From Bacteroidota bacterium (GTDB lineage: Bacteria; Bacteroidota; Bacteroidia; JABEUT01): a stretch of 33,216 bases of DNA. Of this stretch, positions 7,372-16,321 are shown piece after piece. The translations under genes and the position numbers were made by a program. The DNA is taken from assembly GCA_013289165.1 (NCBI GenBank), contig JABDAL010000020.1:1-33216 (forward strand), written 5' to 3'. How positions within the stretch are numbered: the first letter of the stretch is position 1; the number at the start of each line of letters is the position of its first letter. The notes beneath the pieces were generated by a model. The model was not told the origin of the DNA and did not search any database. It saw nothing but the letters and a program-made list of their open reading frames with translations.

Positions 7372-9336
7372 ATGACAAAACGAAACATTTTTCTCGCCTC
7401 TCTGTTTTCATGTATAACAGTTATTTCTACTGCACAAATTAGCGACCCACTTATACTTATGACAGTGGGCGACCGACCGGTAACACTGAATGAATTTAAG
7501 GCCATGTATTATAATAATCTTTCAAAAGATTCACTTAATAACCCTCAGGCACTTAGCAATTATCTAAAACTTTTTATTGAATTCAGGCTTAAAGTAAATG
7601 CCGCGATAGACACCCGTTTAGATACAACCACTGCGTTTAAACAAGAAATGGATGAATATCGCCAAAAATTGGCTGAACCTAAAATGCGTGATACGGCTGT
7701 ACAAAACCAGCTTATCAAAGAGGCTTATGAAAGGAGCAAATGGGACGTGAGGGCAGCGCACATACTTATTAAAGTAGCTCCTGATGCTTCACCGGCAGAT
7801 ACACTGGCTGCTTACAAAAAGATAATGAAAATACGTGAAAAAATACTCAAGCGTGATACCACTTTTGAAGGTGCAGCCAAAAAGTATTCTGACGATACTT
7901 ATTCAAAAATCAACGGAGGAGACTTAGGTTATTTTAGCAGTATGGGTATGGTTTATCAATTTGAAACGACCGCATACGATACAAAACCCGGGGAAATATC
8001 AAAACCTATCCGCACACAATATGGCTATCATATCATAAAAGTTATCGATAAGAAACAAGATGTTGGCCAAATTGAAGTAGCTCATATTATGATTCGCACA
8101 ACTCCTAAAATGGCACCAGCAGATTCGATAAAAGCAAAAAGATTGGCTGATTCTGTTTATCAATTAGTAAAACAGGGACAAGACTTTGCCGATCTGGCAA
8201 AAAAATATTCTCAGGACCAGTCTTCTGCCCGCCGGGGTGGAGTCATTCCATGGTTCGGTGTAGGCAGGATGGCAAGAGTCCCTGAATTTGAAAAAGCCTC
8301 ATTTGGTTTACAAAATGTAGGAGACATAACAGGACCCGTAAAAACTGCTTATGGCTGGCATATTATAAAGCTAATGGGCAGGAAACCTATACTGCCCTTC
8401 GATTCAGTAAAAGAATCGATAGCCACAAGACTTGCGAAAGACCCCCGCTCTGAAGAAGCGGTGGATGCATTGGTAACGGAAGTAGAAAAACAATATAACT
8501 TTAAGGAATACCCTGAAGCAAAAAAAGAGTTTACTGCCTGGATAGATGACTCATTTTATAATAACAAGTGGTCTGCAGATAAGGTTAAAGGACATACCTC
8601 GCCCTTATTTTCTTTAGGAGGACAAAATTATACGCAAGAGGATTTTGCTCTTTTCATAGCTAAAAACCAACAAACAAACGAAACACCAAAAGGTGGGGCG
8701 TTTGCTGTAAGTTTGCTTTATCCTAAATATGTAAAGGAGTCGGTACTGAAATTTAAAAATGAGCATTTGGAAAAAGAAGACCCCAAGTTTGCTGAAATGC
8801 TTATGCAATACAGGGATGGAATATTATTGTTTGATATCACTGACCAAATGGTGTGGTCAAAAGCCCTGAAAGACACAGCAGGGCTCAAGGCTTTCCATGA
8901 AATGCATAAAAGTGATTATATGTGGCCGGAACGCTGTGATGCTTCTATCTATACTTGTTCTACCAAAGAAGTGGCAAAGGAAGTACGGAAAATGATAAAA
9001 GCCGGTAAAACTGACAAGGATATAACTACTGCCATAAATGCAAAATCTGCAAACTCTGTTACAGTTACCAGCAATAAATACGTAAAGAAAGATAATCCGC
9101 TGGTTGATGCCAATTGGAAAAAGGGAGCATCAGAAAATATGGACAAGGATGGTAAGATTGTTTTTGTAAATATTAGAGCCGTTCTTCCACCCCAGCCAAA
9201 AACATTGGATGAGGTAAGAGGACTGGCAACTACCGACTACCAGAACTACCTGATGGACCAGTGGTTAAAAGACCTGAAAGCAAAGTATCCTGTGAATGTT
9301 AATCAACAGGTATTGGCACAGGCCATGCCAAAATAA
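7372..9336 (+). CDS. Peptidylprolyl isomerase with two parvulin (PpiC) domains, exported
   Basis: 654 aa; N-terminal signal peptide (MTKRNIFLASLFSCITVISTAQ); two parvulin units (RAAHILIKV...GGDLGYFSSMG...YGYHIIKV and EVAHIMIRT...RRGGVIPWFGVG...YGWHIIKL). Confidence 0.92.
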   Translation: MTKRNIFLASLFSCITVISTAQISDPLILMTVGDRPVTLNEFKAMYYNNLSKDSLNNPQALSNYLKLFIEFRLKVNAAIDTRLDTTTAFKQEMDEYRQKLAEPKMRDTAVQNQLIKEAYERSKWDVRAAHILIKVAPDASPADTLAAYKKIMKIREKILKRDTTFEGAAKKYSDDTYSKINGGDLGYFSSMGMVYQFETTAYDTKPGEISKPIRTQYGYHIIKVIDKKQDVGQIEVAHIMIRTTPKMAPADSIKAKRLADSVYQLVKQGQDFADLAKKYSQDQSSARRGGVIPWFGVGRMARVPEFEKASFGLQNVGDITGPVKTAYGWHIIKLMGRKPILPFDSVKESIATRLAKDPRSEEAVDALVTEVEKQYNFKEYPEAKKEFTAWIDDSFYNNKWSADKVKGHTSPLFSLGGQNYTQEDFALFIAKNQQTNETPKGGAFAVSLLYPKYVKESVLKFKNEHLEKEDPKFAEMLMQYRDGILLFDITDQMVWSKALKDTAGLKAFHEMHKSDYMWPERCDASIYTCSTKEVAKEVRKMIKAGKTDKDITTAINAKSANSVTVTSNKYVKKDNPLVDANWKKGASENMDKDGKIVFVNIRAVLPPQPKTLDEVRGLATTDYQNYLMDQWLKDLKAKYPVNVNQQVLAQAMPK

Positions 9337-9359
9337 AGGCACATTTAGTTCTATTTACA

Positions 9360-9393
9360 GCCGGCTTGAAGTATCTTTAAGCCGGCATTTTTA
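9360..9393 (+). terminator. Rho-independent terminator
   Basis: gccggcttgaag-tat-ctttaagccggc (12-bp stem with one G-U) followed by atttttattt. Confidence 0.8.
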
Positions 9394-9399
9394 TTTAAA

Positions 9400-10617
9400 A
9401 TGACAAATTTGCGGCAAGACTTTTACGGATTCCTGGCACAAACCAGCAAAACTCCCGTTGGGTTAGAAATTGTAAGTGCAAAAGGATTATGGCTAAAAGA
9501 TAATACGGGGAAAAAATATCTTGACCTTATTTCCGGTATTGCAGTAAGTAACTTAGGACACGGGCATCCCAAGGTGATGAGTGCTATAAAAAAGCAGGCC
9601 GATAAGCATACCCACCTGATGGTGTATGGAGAATATATCCAATCGAAACAAGTTCAGTTTGCTAAAAAAATATGTGGTTTACTACCGAAGTCTCTTAATT
9701 CAGTTTACTTTGTAAATTCCGGAAGCGAGGCTGTGGAAGGAGCCCTTAAACTTGCTAAAAGATATACCGGGAGAAAGGAAATTGTTTCTTTCCGAAATGC
9801 TTATCATGGTTCTACACAGGGGGCTTTAAGCGTGATGGGAGATAGAAAGCTGAAAACACCTTTTAAACCTTTATTGCCCGGTGTACATATATTACCTTAC
9901 AATAGCCATTCAGCTTTAAAAAAAATCACCCGTAAAACGGCCTGCGTAATTATTGAACCCATCCAGGGAGAAGGTGGAACAATTGTACCTGACAAATTCT
10001 TTTTTAAGGTGCTGGAAAAAAGGTGTAAAAGAGTCGGAACACTTCTTATTGTTGATGAAGTACAAACAGGCTTTGGGCGCACAGGTAAACTATTTGCTTT
10101 CGAACATTTCGGAATTAGACCGGACGTTATAACCATAGGAAAAGCTATGGGGGGAGGGCTGCCTTTAGGAGGTTTCGTTGCTAACAGGAAAATCATGCAA
10201 ACACTTTCAGATAATCCTCCGCTAGGGCATATAACCACATTTGGAGGGCATCCTCTTTGTTGCACCTCGGGACTGGCAGCATTAGAAGTACTATTAAAAG
10301 AAAAATTCCATGAACAGGCAGCTCAAAAGGAGACATTATTCCGAGCATTACTCAAACATCCTGCTATCAAGAAAATAAGGGGTAAAGGGTTAATGCTTGC
10401 CATAGAGTTTAATGACGAAGAATTATGCAAGAAAGTAATTGAAGAATGCCTTAAAAATGGTATTATTGTAGACTGGTTCCTCTTCAGGCCGACAGCTATG
10501 CGAATTGCACCACCGCTTATTATACAAGAAAAAGAAATAAGGGAAGCCTGCTTAGTAATATTAAAAGCGATTGATGAAACAATCCGGATACTTACACCTA
10601 ATCCTCTTTACTCATAA
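9400..10617 (+). CDS. Aspartate/acetylornithine aminotransferase family protein (class III PLP)
   Basis: 405 aa; YLDLISGIAVSNLGHGHPKV, SVYFVNSGSEAVEGALKLAKRYTGRKEIVSF, LLIVDEVQTGFGRTGKLFAFEHFGIRPDVITIGKAMGGGLPLGGF. Confidence 0.92.
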   Translation: MTNLRQDFYGFLAQTSKTPVGLEIVSAKGLWLKDNTGKKYLDLISGIAVSNLGHGHPKVMSAIKKQADKHTHLMVYGEYIQSKQVQFAKKICGLLPKSLNSVYFVNSGSEAVEGALKLAKRYTGRKEIVSFRNAYHGSTQGALSVMGDRKLKTPFKPLLPGVHILPYNSHSALKKITRKTACVIIEPIQGEGGTIVPDKFFFKVLEKRCKRVGTLLIVDEVQTGFGRTGKLFAFEHFGIRPDVITIGKAMGGGLPLGGFVANRKIMQTLSDNPPLGHITTFGGHPLCCTSGLAALEVLLKEKFHEQAAQKETLFRALLKHPAIKKIRGKGLMLAIEFNDEELCKKVIEECLKNGIIVDWFLFRPTAMRIAPPLIIQEKEIREACLVILKAIDETIRILTPNPLYS

Positions 10618-10620
10618 AAT

Positions 10621-11298
10621 ATGAATGTTCTCATTATAGAAGATGAAAAATCACTTGCCAAGGAAGTACAGGATTTTCTGAAAAAGGAAGGATACACCTG
10701 TGAGTTGGCTGCTACCGGGAAAGAGGCATCGGAAAAAATATTTGTTAATCCTTATGATTTTATTCTACTCGATCTGGGCCTACCCGATTATGACGGGATG
10801 CAACTATTAAAAGAAGTAAAAGAAGCCGGACAGGAAGCTGCTGTTATTATTTTAACTGCCCGCGGCAGTACCGATGATAAGGTCAAGGGACTTGATTTGG
10901 GCGCAGATGATTACCTGGCAAAGCCTTTTTCATTGCTTGAACTTTCTTCACGCATGCAGGCAATAACACGTCGCAAGCATGGATTGAAAAGAAGTATTAC
11001 GGAAATAAATGGATTCCAGATTGATTTAACGAATCGTTCTGTTCATTTTAATAATACTCTTATCAATCTCACTAAAAAAGAGTTTGATATTTTGCAATAC
11101 CTGCTTATTAATAAAAACAGGGTAATAACCCGCATGCAGCTTACGGAGCATATTTGGGATAATGCACTGGAGGTAGATTATGATTCTAACTACGTGGATG
11201 TACACATTAAAAATCTGCGGAAAAAGTTGACTCCGTTTGCATCTGTCGATTGGATAGAAACTGTAAGAGGAATCGGATACCGGCTTAATTTAACTTAA
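10621..11298 (+). CDS. OmpR/PhoB-family response regulator
   Basis: 225 aa; receiver domain (LIIEDEKSLAKEV, DFILLDLGLPDYDGM, ILTARGSTDDKVKGLDLGADDYLAKPF) plus winged-helix C-terminus (TVRGIGYRL). Confidence 0.95.
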   Translation: MNVLIIEDEKSLAKEVQDFLKKEGYTCELAATGKEASEKIFVNPYDFILLDLGLPDYDGMQLLKEVKEAGQEAAVIILTARGSTDDKVKGLDLGADDYLAKPFSLLELSSRMQAITRRKHGLKRSITEINGFQIDLTNRSVHFNNTLINLTKKEFDILQYLLINKNRVITRMQLTEHIWDNALEVDYDSNYVDVHIKNLRKKLTPFASVDWIETVRGIGYRLNLT

Positions 11299-11311
11299 TC
11301 CCCATTTCTAC

Positions 11312-12625
11312 ATGAAGCTCTACTATAAGCTAACGCTTATTAATGCGCTAACCCGCATTTTGATAGTAGTGGCATTTTTAATTTTTGTACCTGACTTTAT
11401 CTACAAAGCAGCCATCCTGCACACAGACGATCTTTTGGGAAGAAAAAAGACAGAGTTCCTGCACATTATGAATAAAATGGGGATAAACCAATTTATCCAG
11501 GAAGGCTCCGATAGTACCTATGCTGATTACACCATTTTCAAAGAAAAATATGTTTCTATTGAAGCAACCAAAAATTTAATAAACGATACGATTGTAACCG
11601 GGCGAAGAGACATTGAGGGAGATACCGTAGAAGCCCGCATTTTAAAACATTCCTTTAAATATAACAATGCTATTTACCTGCTTGAAATTGGTGAGAGCCT
11701 ACAATACGTAAATGACCTGAAAGTTGTATTAAGCGAGGTTGCTTTATACATCCTTTTGGGTGTAATTTTCCTCACCGTATTTGTAGACTTATCAGTCATG
11801 CAGTACCTGCTGAGGCCCTTGCAAAAAATTGGAGACAAATTAAAAGGTGTCCGGACTCCTGAAAAATTTGATTATACACCTATAAAGACCAATACCACTG
11901 ATTTCCGCTATCTTGACAGTACTATACGAAATATGATGCGCAAAATTCGCAATACATTCTATATTGAAAAGGAATTTATCGCTAATGTCTCACACGAGTT
12001 ACTAACCCCCATTTCGATTTTACAAACACGCCTTGAAAATATGTTGGAGGCAGGTAATTTGAACGAAGAAGCAGAAACAAAAATTATTGAATCACAAAAA
12101 ACGTTGGGCAGACTCTTGCAAATTATACGCGCATTACTTCTTATCTCACAAATAGAGAATAACCAGCCCCCGAAAAATGATATGGTCAATATACCTGAGT
12201 TATTAAAGGAAGTGGAATCAGAAATTGAAGTCCGCCTGGCAGAAAAGGGCATCACATTCAATCTAACCGTTCTTGAAGATTATGTATTTGCTCCATGTAA
12301 TCGCTCCTTACTGTATACATTATTCTTTAATTTAATTAACAATGCTATAAAATACAATACGCAGAATGGCAATATTACTGTCACTTCCGAAAAAAGAAAA
12401 AATGAATACATCGTGCATATCCGGGATACAGGAAAGGGAATTGCACCTGAGAACTTAAAATCAATTTTCCACCGGTTTAAAAAGTTCAATAATTCAGAAA
12501 ATGAGAGTTACGGACTTGGGTTAGCTATGGTAAAAACCATCGCCGATTTTCATGATATGGACGTAAAAGTAGAATCTAAATTAGATGAGGGTTCCACTTT
12601 TACAGTAGTTTTTAAAATTGCATGA
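11312..12625 (+). CDS. Two-component sensor histidine kinase
   Basis: 437 aa; two TM segments, FIANVSHELLTPISILQTRLENML (H-box), NLINNAIKYNTQNG (N-box), GKGIAPENLKSIFHRF, GLGLAMVKTI (G-box). Confidence 0.95.
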   Translation: MKLYYKLTLINALTRILIVVAFLIFVPDFIYKAAILHTDDLLGRKKTEFLHIMNKMGINQFIQEGSDSTYADYTIFKEKYVSIEATKNLINDTIVTGRRDIEGDTVEARILKHSFKYNNAIYLLEIGESLQYVNDLKVVLSEVALYILLGVIFLTVFVDLSVMQYLLRPLQKIGDKLKGVRTPEKFDYTPIKTNTTDFRYLDSTIRNMMRKIRNTFYIEKEFIANVSHELLTPISILQTRLENMLEAGNLNEEAETKIIESQKTLGRLLQIIRALLLISQIENNQPPKNDMVNIPELLKEVESEIEVRLAEKGITFNLTVLEDYVFAPCNRSLLYTLFFNLINNAIKYNTQNGNITVTSEKRKNEYIVHIRDTGKGIAPENLKSIFHRFKKFNNSENESYGLGLAMVKTIADFHDMDVKVESKLDEGSTFTVVFKIA

Positions 12626-13401
12626 AAACCGGTCCTGCCTTGACTGAAAAGGAATTAAAGAATTTCCTCGATGAAAAGTATGAACTTTATAACCGCCCCT
12701 CATTTATTGAATCTGACCCCATCAGCATTCCCCATAAATTTATACGAAAAGAAGATATTGAAATTTCAGCATTTTTTTCGGCTACAATAGCCTGGGGACA
12801 AAGGCCCACCATTATAAAAAATGCAATCCGTTTAATGGAGCTAATGGATAATGACCCCTACCAATTTATACTTACTTCAGGAGCAAAAGACTGGAAACAG
12901 TTTAAAGGTTTTGCCCACCGGACATTCCAATACGAGGATGTAATTTATTTTATTCAATCGCTGCAAAATATTTACCTCCGCTATGGTGGGCTGGAAAATG
13001 TGTTTTCCAGAGAAAGCAAAAAAGACATAAAAAATGGTATTCAGCATTTCCGGGAGACCTTTCTCGAAATGAACCCAAAAGGGAGAACTGCCAAGCATAT
13101 AGCTAATACAGAAAAAAATGCTTCAGCAAAAAGAATAAATATGTTTTTGCGCTGGATGGTACGTAATGATAGGCGCGGTGTTGATTTTGGATTGTGGAAA
13201 AGTATATCTCCTGCTCTGCTCTATTGCCCCCTGGACCTTCATTCGGGCAGAGTAGCCCGTAAATTAGGGCTATTACAACGGGACCAAGATGACTGGAAAG
13301 CAGTGAATGAGTTAACCCAGAACCTACGGACTTTAGATAATAGCGACCCGGTAAAATATGATTTTGCCCTATTTGGGCTAGGCATCTTTGAAAACTTCTA
13401 A
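12622..13401 (+). CDS. TIGR02757/DUF2400 family protein of unknown function
   Basis: 259 aa; SDPISIPHKFIRKEDIEISAFFSATIAWGQRPTIIKNAIRLMELMDNDPYQFI...KRINMFLRWMVRNDRRGVDFGLW...CPLDLHSGRVARKLGLL. ATGA overlap with the kinase stop. Confidence 0.88.
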   Translation: MKTGPALTEKELKNFLDEKYELYNRPSFIESDPISIPHKFIRKEDIEISAFFSATIAWGQRPTIIKNAIRLMELMDNDPYQFILTSGAKDWKQFKGFAHRTFQYEDVIYFIQSLQNIYLRYGGLENVFSRESKKDIKNGIQHFRETFLEMNPKGRTAKHIANTEKNASAKRINMFLRWMVRNDRRGVDFGLWKSISPALLYCPLDLHSGRVARKLGLLQRDQDDWKAVNELTQNLRTLDNSDPVKYDFALFGLGIFENF

Positions 13402-13476
13402 CCGTCATTTCTAACCTTTTATCGATGAAAACGTTAGAGTTAACGAGTGTTATAAATAATATGCAAAAAATTACCC

Positions 13477-13484
13477 TAAATTTG
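13477..13484 (+). promoter_or_regulatory. Possible -7 element (TAAATTTG)
   Basis: Matches TAnnTTTG. It lies 49 bp upstream of ATG 13533 but inside the longer ORF, which supports the downstream start codon. Confidence 0.4.
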
Positions 13485-13532
13485 CTTTTCAGCAAAAATA
13501 CAGTTATAAAAAACAATTTAAACCCAAGTGCT

Positions 13533-14228
13533 ATGAAAAAATGCGTGTTAATAACAGCCATCTTGCTTGTTGCGTTAGCTACTAATGCACAAGTAAATGA
13601 TATCCCTATTATTGGCAATAAATTTACTTTTGGGGTCGATGCCGGTTTGTCCCTGCCTTCCAGTGATTATGGTACGGCTAATGCCGGTATCTCAAATACT
13701 GAAAATGCTTTAACAGGCTCTGCTAAAAGTGGGTTCTACTATGACCTCTATGGAGGATTCAAATTTTCTAAACTTTTTGGGGTAATGGTTCAGTATGGAG
13801 GAAACAGTAACTCGTTTAATACTTCTAATTTGGGCAGTAGTTCTTCAGCAAGTGGAGGGTATACTGTAGCAGAATACCTGGTCGGTCCTTACTTATCCAT
13901 TACACTGGTTAAAATCAAAATTGAGGCAAAGCTTTTGGGAGGTATGGTTACAAGTAATTATCCCACGCTCAGTTTTAGCAGTTATGGAACCTCTGTGGTA
14001 GATGCTTTTCAAAACGGAAGCGGATTTGGGTATTGCGCGGGAGCAAAAGTTAAATACATGCTCTTAGGTGGTGCACTGGGTATTGGAGTAGGATTAAACT
14101 ATGTTAGTTCGGATGTAAAATATTCTGGTTGGACTGAGACAGTAAATGGGAAAGAAACCAGTAACGGTCCTGTGAAAATGAATATTGGCTTGGTACAGCC
14201 TACCGTTGGATTATCATTGGATATTTAA
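13533..14228 (+). CDS. Secreted outer-membrane beta-barrel-like protein
   Basis: Start re-assigned from 13425 to ATG 13533 (MKKCVLITAILLVALATNAQ signal peptide). Gly/aromatic-rich alternating beta-strand pattern ending GLVQPTVGLSLDI. Confidence 0.75.
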   Translation: MKKCVLITAILLVALATNAQVNDIPIIGNKFTFGVDAGLSLPSSDYGTANAGISNTENALTGSAKSGFYYDLYGGFKFSKLFGVMVQYGGNSNSFNTSNLGSSSSASGGYTVAEYLVGPYLSITLVKIKIEAKLLGGMVTSNYPTLSFSSYGTSVVDAFQNGSGFGYCAGAKVKYMLLGGALGIGVGLNYVSSDVKYSGWTETVNGKETSNGPVKMNIGLVQPTVGLSLDI

Positions 14229-14250
14229 GATACATAACCCATTATTTTAT

Positions 14251-14285
14251 AAGCCCTTATATTAACAACTAAGGGCTTTTTTATT
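14251..14285 (+). terminator. Rho-independent terminator
   Basis: aagccctta-N10-taagggctt followed by ttttttattt. Confidence 0.8.
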
Positions 14286-14330
14286 TATAAACGTTCTTTA
14301 TTTGTACGTTTGCACTAAAATAAACTAAAA

Positions 14331-14927
14331 ATGAAAAAGGGATATATTGTTCTAATTGCTGTTATTGCATTCATCTTGATAATATTTATGTGGGTGAAAA
14401 GTGTTTACAATAATATGGTTACCCAGGATGAAGCTGTTACAGCCCAGTGGCACCAAGTGGAAACCCAATACCAACGGAGACTGGATCTTATACCTAATCT
14501 TGTAAGTACCGTACAAGGTGCAGCCAATTTTGAAAAATCAACTTTGACGGATGTTATTAATGCACGGGCAAGTGCAACTAAAGTCACAATAGACCCGAGC
14601 CATCTGGATGCGGCAAGTTTGCAACAATTTCAACAAGCACAGGCACAAGTGAGTTCTTCCCTTTCCCGTTTGCTTGTTTCAGTTGAAAACTACCCCGACC
14701 TGAAAGCCAATCAGAACTTTAGGGACCTCCAAGCACAATTGGAAGGAACAGAAAACCGTATTGCTACTGAAAGAAGGCGTTTTAATGATGTGGCACAGGG
14801 ATTCAATACTTACATACGCCGTTTCCCACAAAATATTTTTGCGGGTATGTTTGGTATGCAAACCAGGGCTTATTTTGAATCAGACCAGGCAGCCGCCACA
14901 GCCCCCAAAGTAAACTTCCCGAAATAA
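14331..14927 (+). CDS. LemA family protein
   Basis: 198 aa; single N-terminal TM, YNNMVTQDEAVTAQWHQVETQYQRRLDLIPNLVSTVQG, FNDVAQGFNTYIRRFPQNIFAGMFGMQTRAYFESD. Confidence 0.95.
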   Translation: MKKGYIVLIAVIAFILIIFMWVKSVYNNMVTQDEAVTAQWHQVETQYQRRLDLIPNLVSTVQGAANFEKSTLTDVINARASATKVTIDPSHLDAASLQQFQQAQAQVSSSLSRLLVSVENYPDLKANQNFRDLQAQLEGTENRIATERRRFNDVAQGFNTYIRRFPQNIFAGMFGMQTRAYFESDQAAATAPKVNFPK

Positions 14928-15434
14928 TTAGAGAAGCTTTTTTACTCTTTCTATTACTATGTCGTATTCAAATCCCTTTTGAACGGCATAGCTCATAAGT
15001 TTTAGAACAACAGGTGAAAACATATCATTGCCCGGATAATTAGTATTGTCCGGTTTGGTTTTTAGTTGTTTCCATTTCTTTAACAGCAACTTATCCAGCA
15101 CTTGCAGGTAATCTTCATTTGTTATTTCATTAAGCCCTTTTTCAAGCAGTTCTTCCGTGATACCCTGTTTCTTTAACTCCATCTCTATTTTTCTTTTACC
15201 CCATTTTTTATTATTGAATTTACCTCTTGCATAAGCTGATACATACCTATTTTCATTTAAAAACCCTTCCTGTTTTAGCTTTTCAATAATTAAAAGAATT
15301 TTATCTTCCAATACTCCTAATTCAAGAAGTTTTTTACTTGCTTCTTTCACACTTCGCTCACGCAAGGCACAATATTTGCGTATCCTTAGCAATAGACCTT
15401 CATCGGAAAGCCTTTTTTTCGTTCTTTTGTCCAT
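14928..15434 (-). CDS. recX: Regulatory protein RecX
   Basis: 168 aa; YCALRERSVKEASKKLLELGVLEDKILLIIEKLKQEGFLNENRYVSAYARGKFNNKKWGKRKIEMELKKQGITEELLEKGL. Confidence 0.88.
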   Translation of the reverse strand: MDKRTKKRLSDEGLLLRIRKYCALRERSVKEASKKLLELGVLEDKILLIIEKLKQEGFLNENRYVSAYARGKFNNKKWGKRKIEMELKKQGITEELLEKGLNEITNEDYLQVLDKLLLKKWKQLKTKPDNTNYPGNDMFSPVVLKLMSYAVQKGFEYDIVIERVKKLL

Positions 15435-15476
15435 TGATTTTTGTCCTGTAAATGTGGGATAAAATTATTGCATTTT

Positions 15477-16310
15477 ATGCTGGAACGATTCAGAAACCTT
15501 TTAGGGTCCAAAAAAAACATGTCATTTCTTGACCACCTTGAAGCATTAAGGTGGCATATTATCCGTACGGCTATAGTACTTTGCATTGTTACTGCAGTAA
15601 TGTTCTTTTACAATGATTTTATTTTTAAAACGGTCCTTTTCGGGCCCACACATTCTACTTTCTTTACATACCGGGCATTGCATCATCTTTCTAAAGTTTT
15701 GCACCTGGGAGTAGATTTTAACATGAACCCAGATATAAACCTTATTAATACGGTTATGGCCGGGCAGCTTATGATGAGCATTTGGGGAACATTTATCGCG
15801 GCATTGATTGTTACGATACCCTATATGCTATGGGAATTTTGGAGATTTATCAAGCCTGCACTAAAAGACAAAGAATTGAAATCAGCCCGTGGATTTGTTG
15901 CCATCAGTAGCCTTTTGTTCCTTATAGGGGCATTGTTCAGCTATTATATTATTGTGCCCTGGACGGTTACTTTTTTAAGCAGTTTCCACATGAGCGGAGT
16001 TGATGTGAAAAACTTTATAGATGTGCATTCTTATATCTCCATGATTACAACATTGGTATTATGGTCAGGGGTAATTTTTGAACTTCCAGTAGTTTCTTAT
16101 ATACTTACCAATATTGGTATTATTTCTTCCTCTTTTTTAAAAAAATATCGCCGCCATGCTGCTGTAATCATTCTTATTGTTGCTGCCCTAATTGCCCCCC
16201 CCGATGTAGCTTCGCAGATAATTGTTTCAATACCATTGTTTATCTTATTCGAAGTAAGTATTTTTGTATCAAAATATGCAGAACGTAAAAAACGATTAAA
16301 AACCATTTAA
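15477..16310 (+). CDS. tatC: Sec-independent protein translocase TatC
   Basis: Start chosen at ATG 15477 (ORF track uses TTG 15441); MSFLDHLEALRWHIIRTAI, WEFWRFIKPALKDKE, FGVIFELPVVSYIL-like segment, LIAPPDVASQIIVSIPLFILFE. Confidence 0.95.
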   Translation: MLERFRNLLGSKKNMSFLDHLEALRWHIIRTAIVLCIVTAVMFFYNDFIFKTVLFGPTHSTFFTYRALHHLSKVLHLGVDFNMNPDINLINTVMAGQLMMSIWGTFIAALIVTIPYMLWEFWRFIKPALKDKELKSARGFVAISSLLFLIGALFSYYIIVPWTVTFLSSFHMSGVDVKNFIDVHSYISMITTLVLWSGVIFELPVVSYILTNIGIISSSFLKKYRRHAAVIILIVAALIAPPDVASQIIVSIPLFILFEVSIFVSKYAERKKRLKTI

Positions 16311-16321
16311 TATCAACATAT

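Noticed and set aside
13103-13618. 171-aa minus-strand ORF spanning TIGR02757 and the barrel promoter
   Set aside because: Antisense to a conserved gene and to the putative promoter; no domain recognised.
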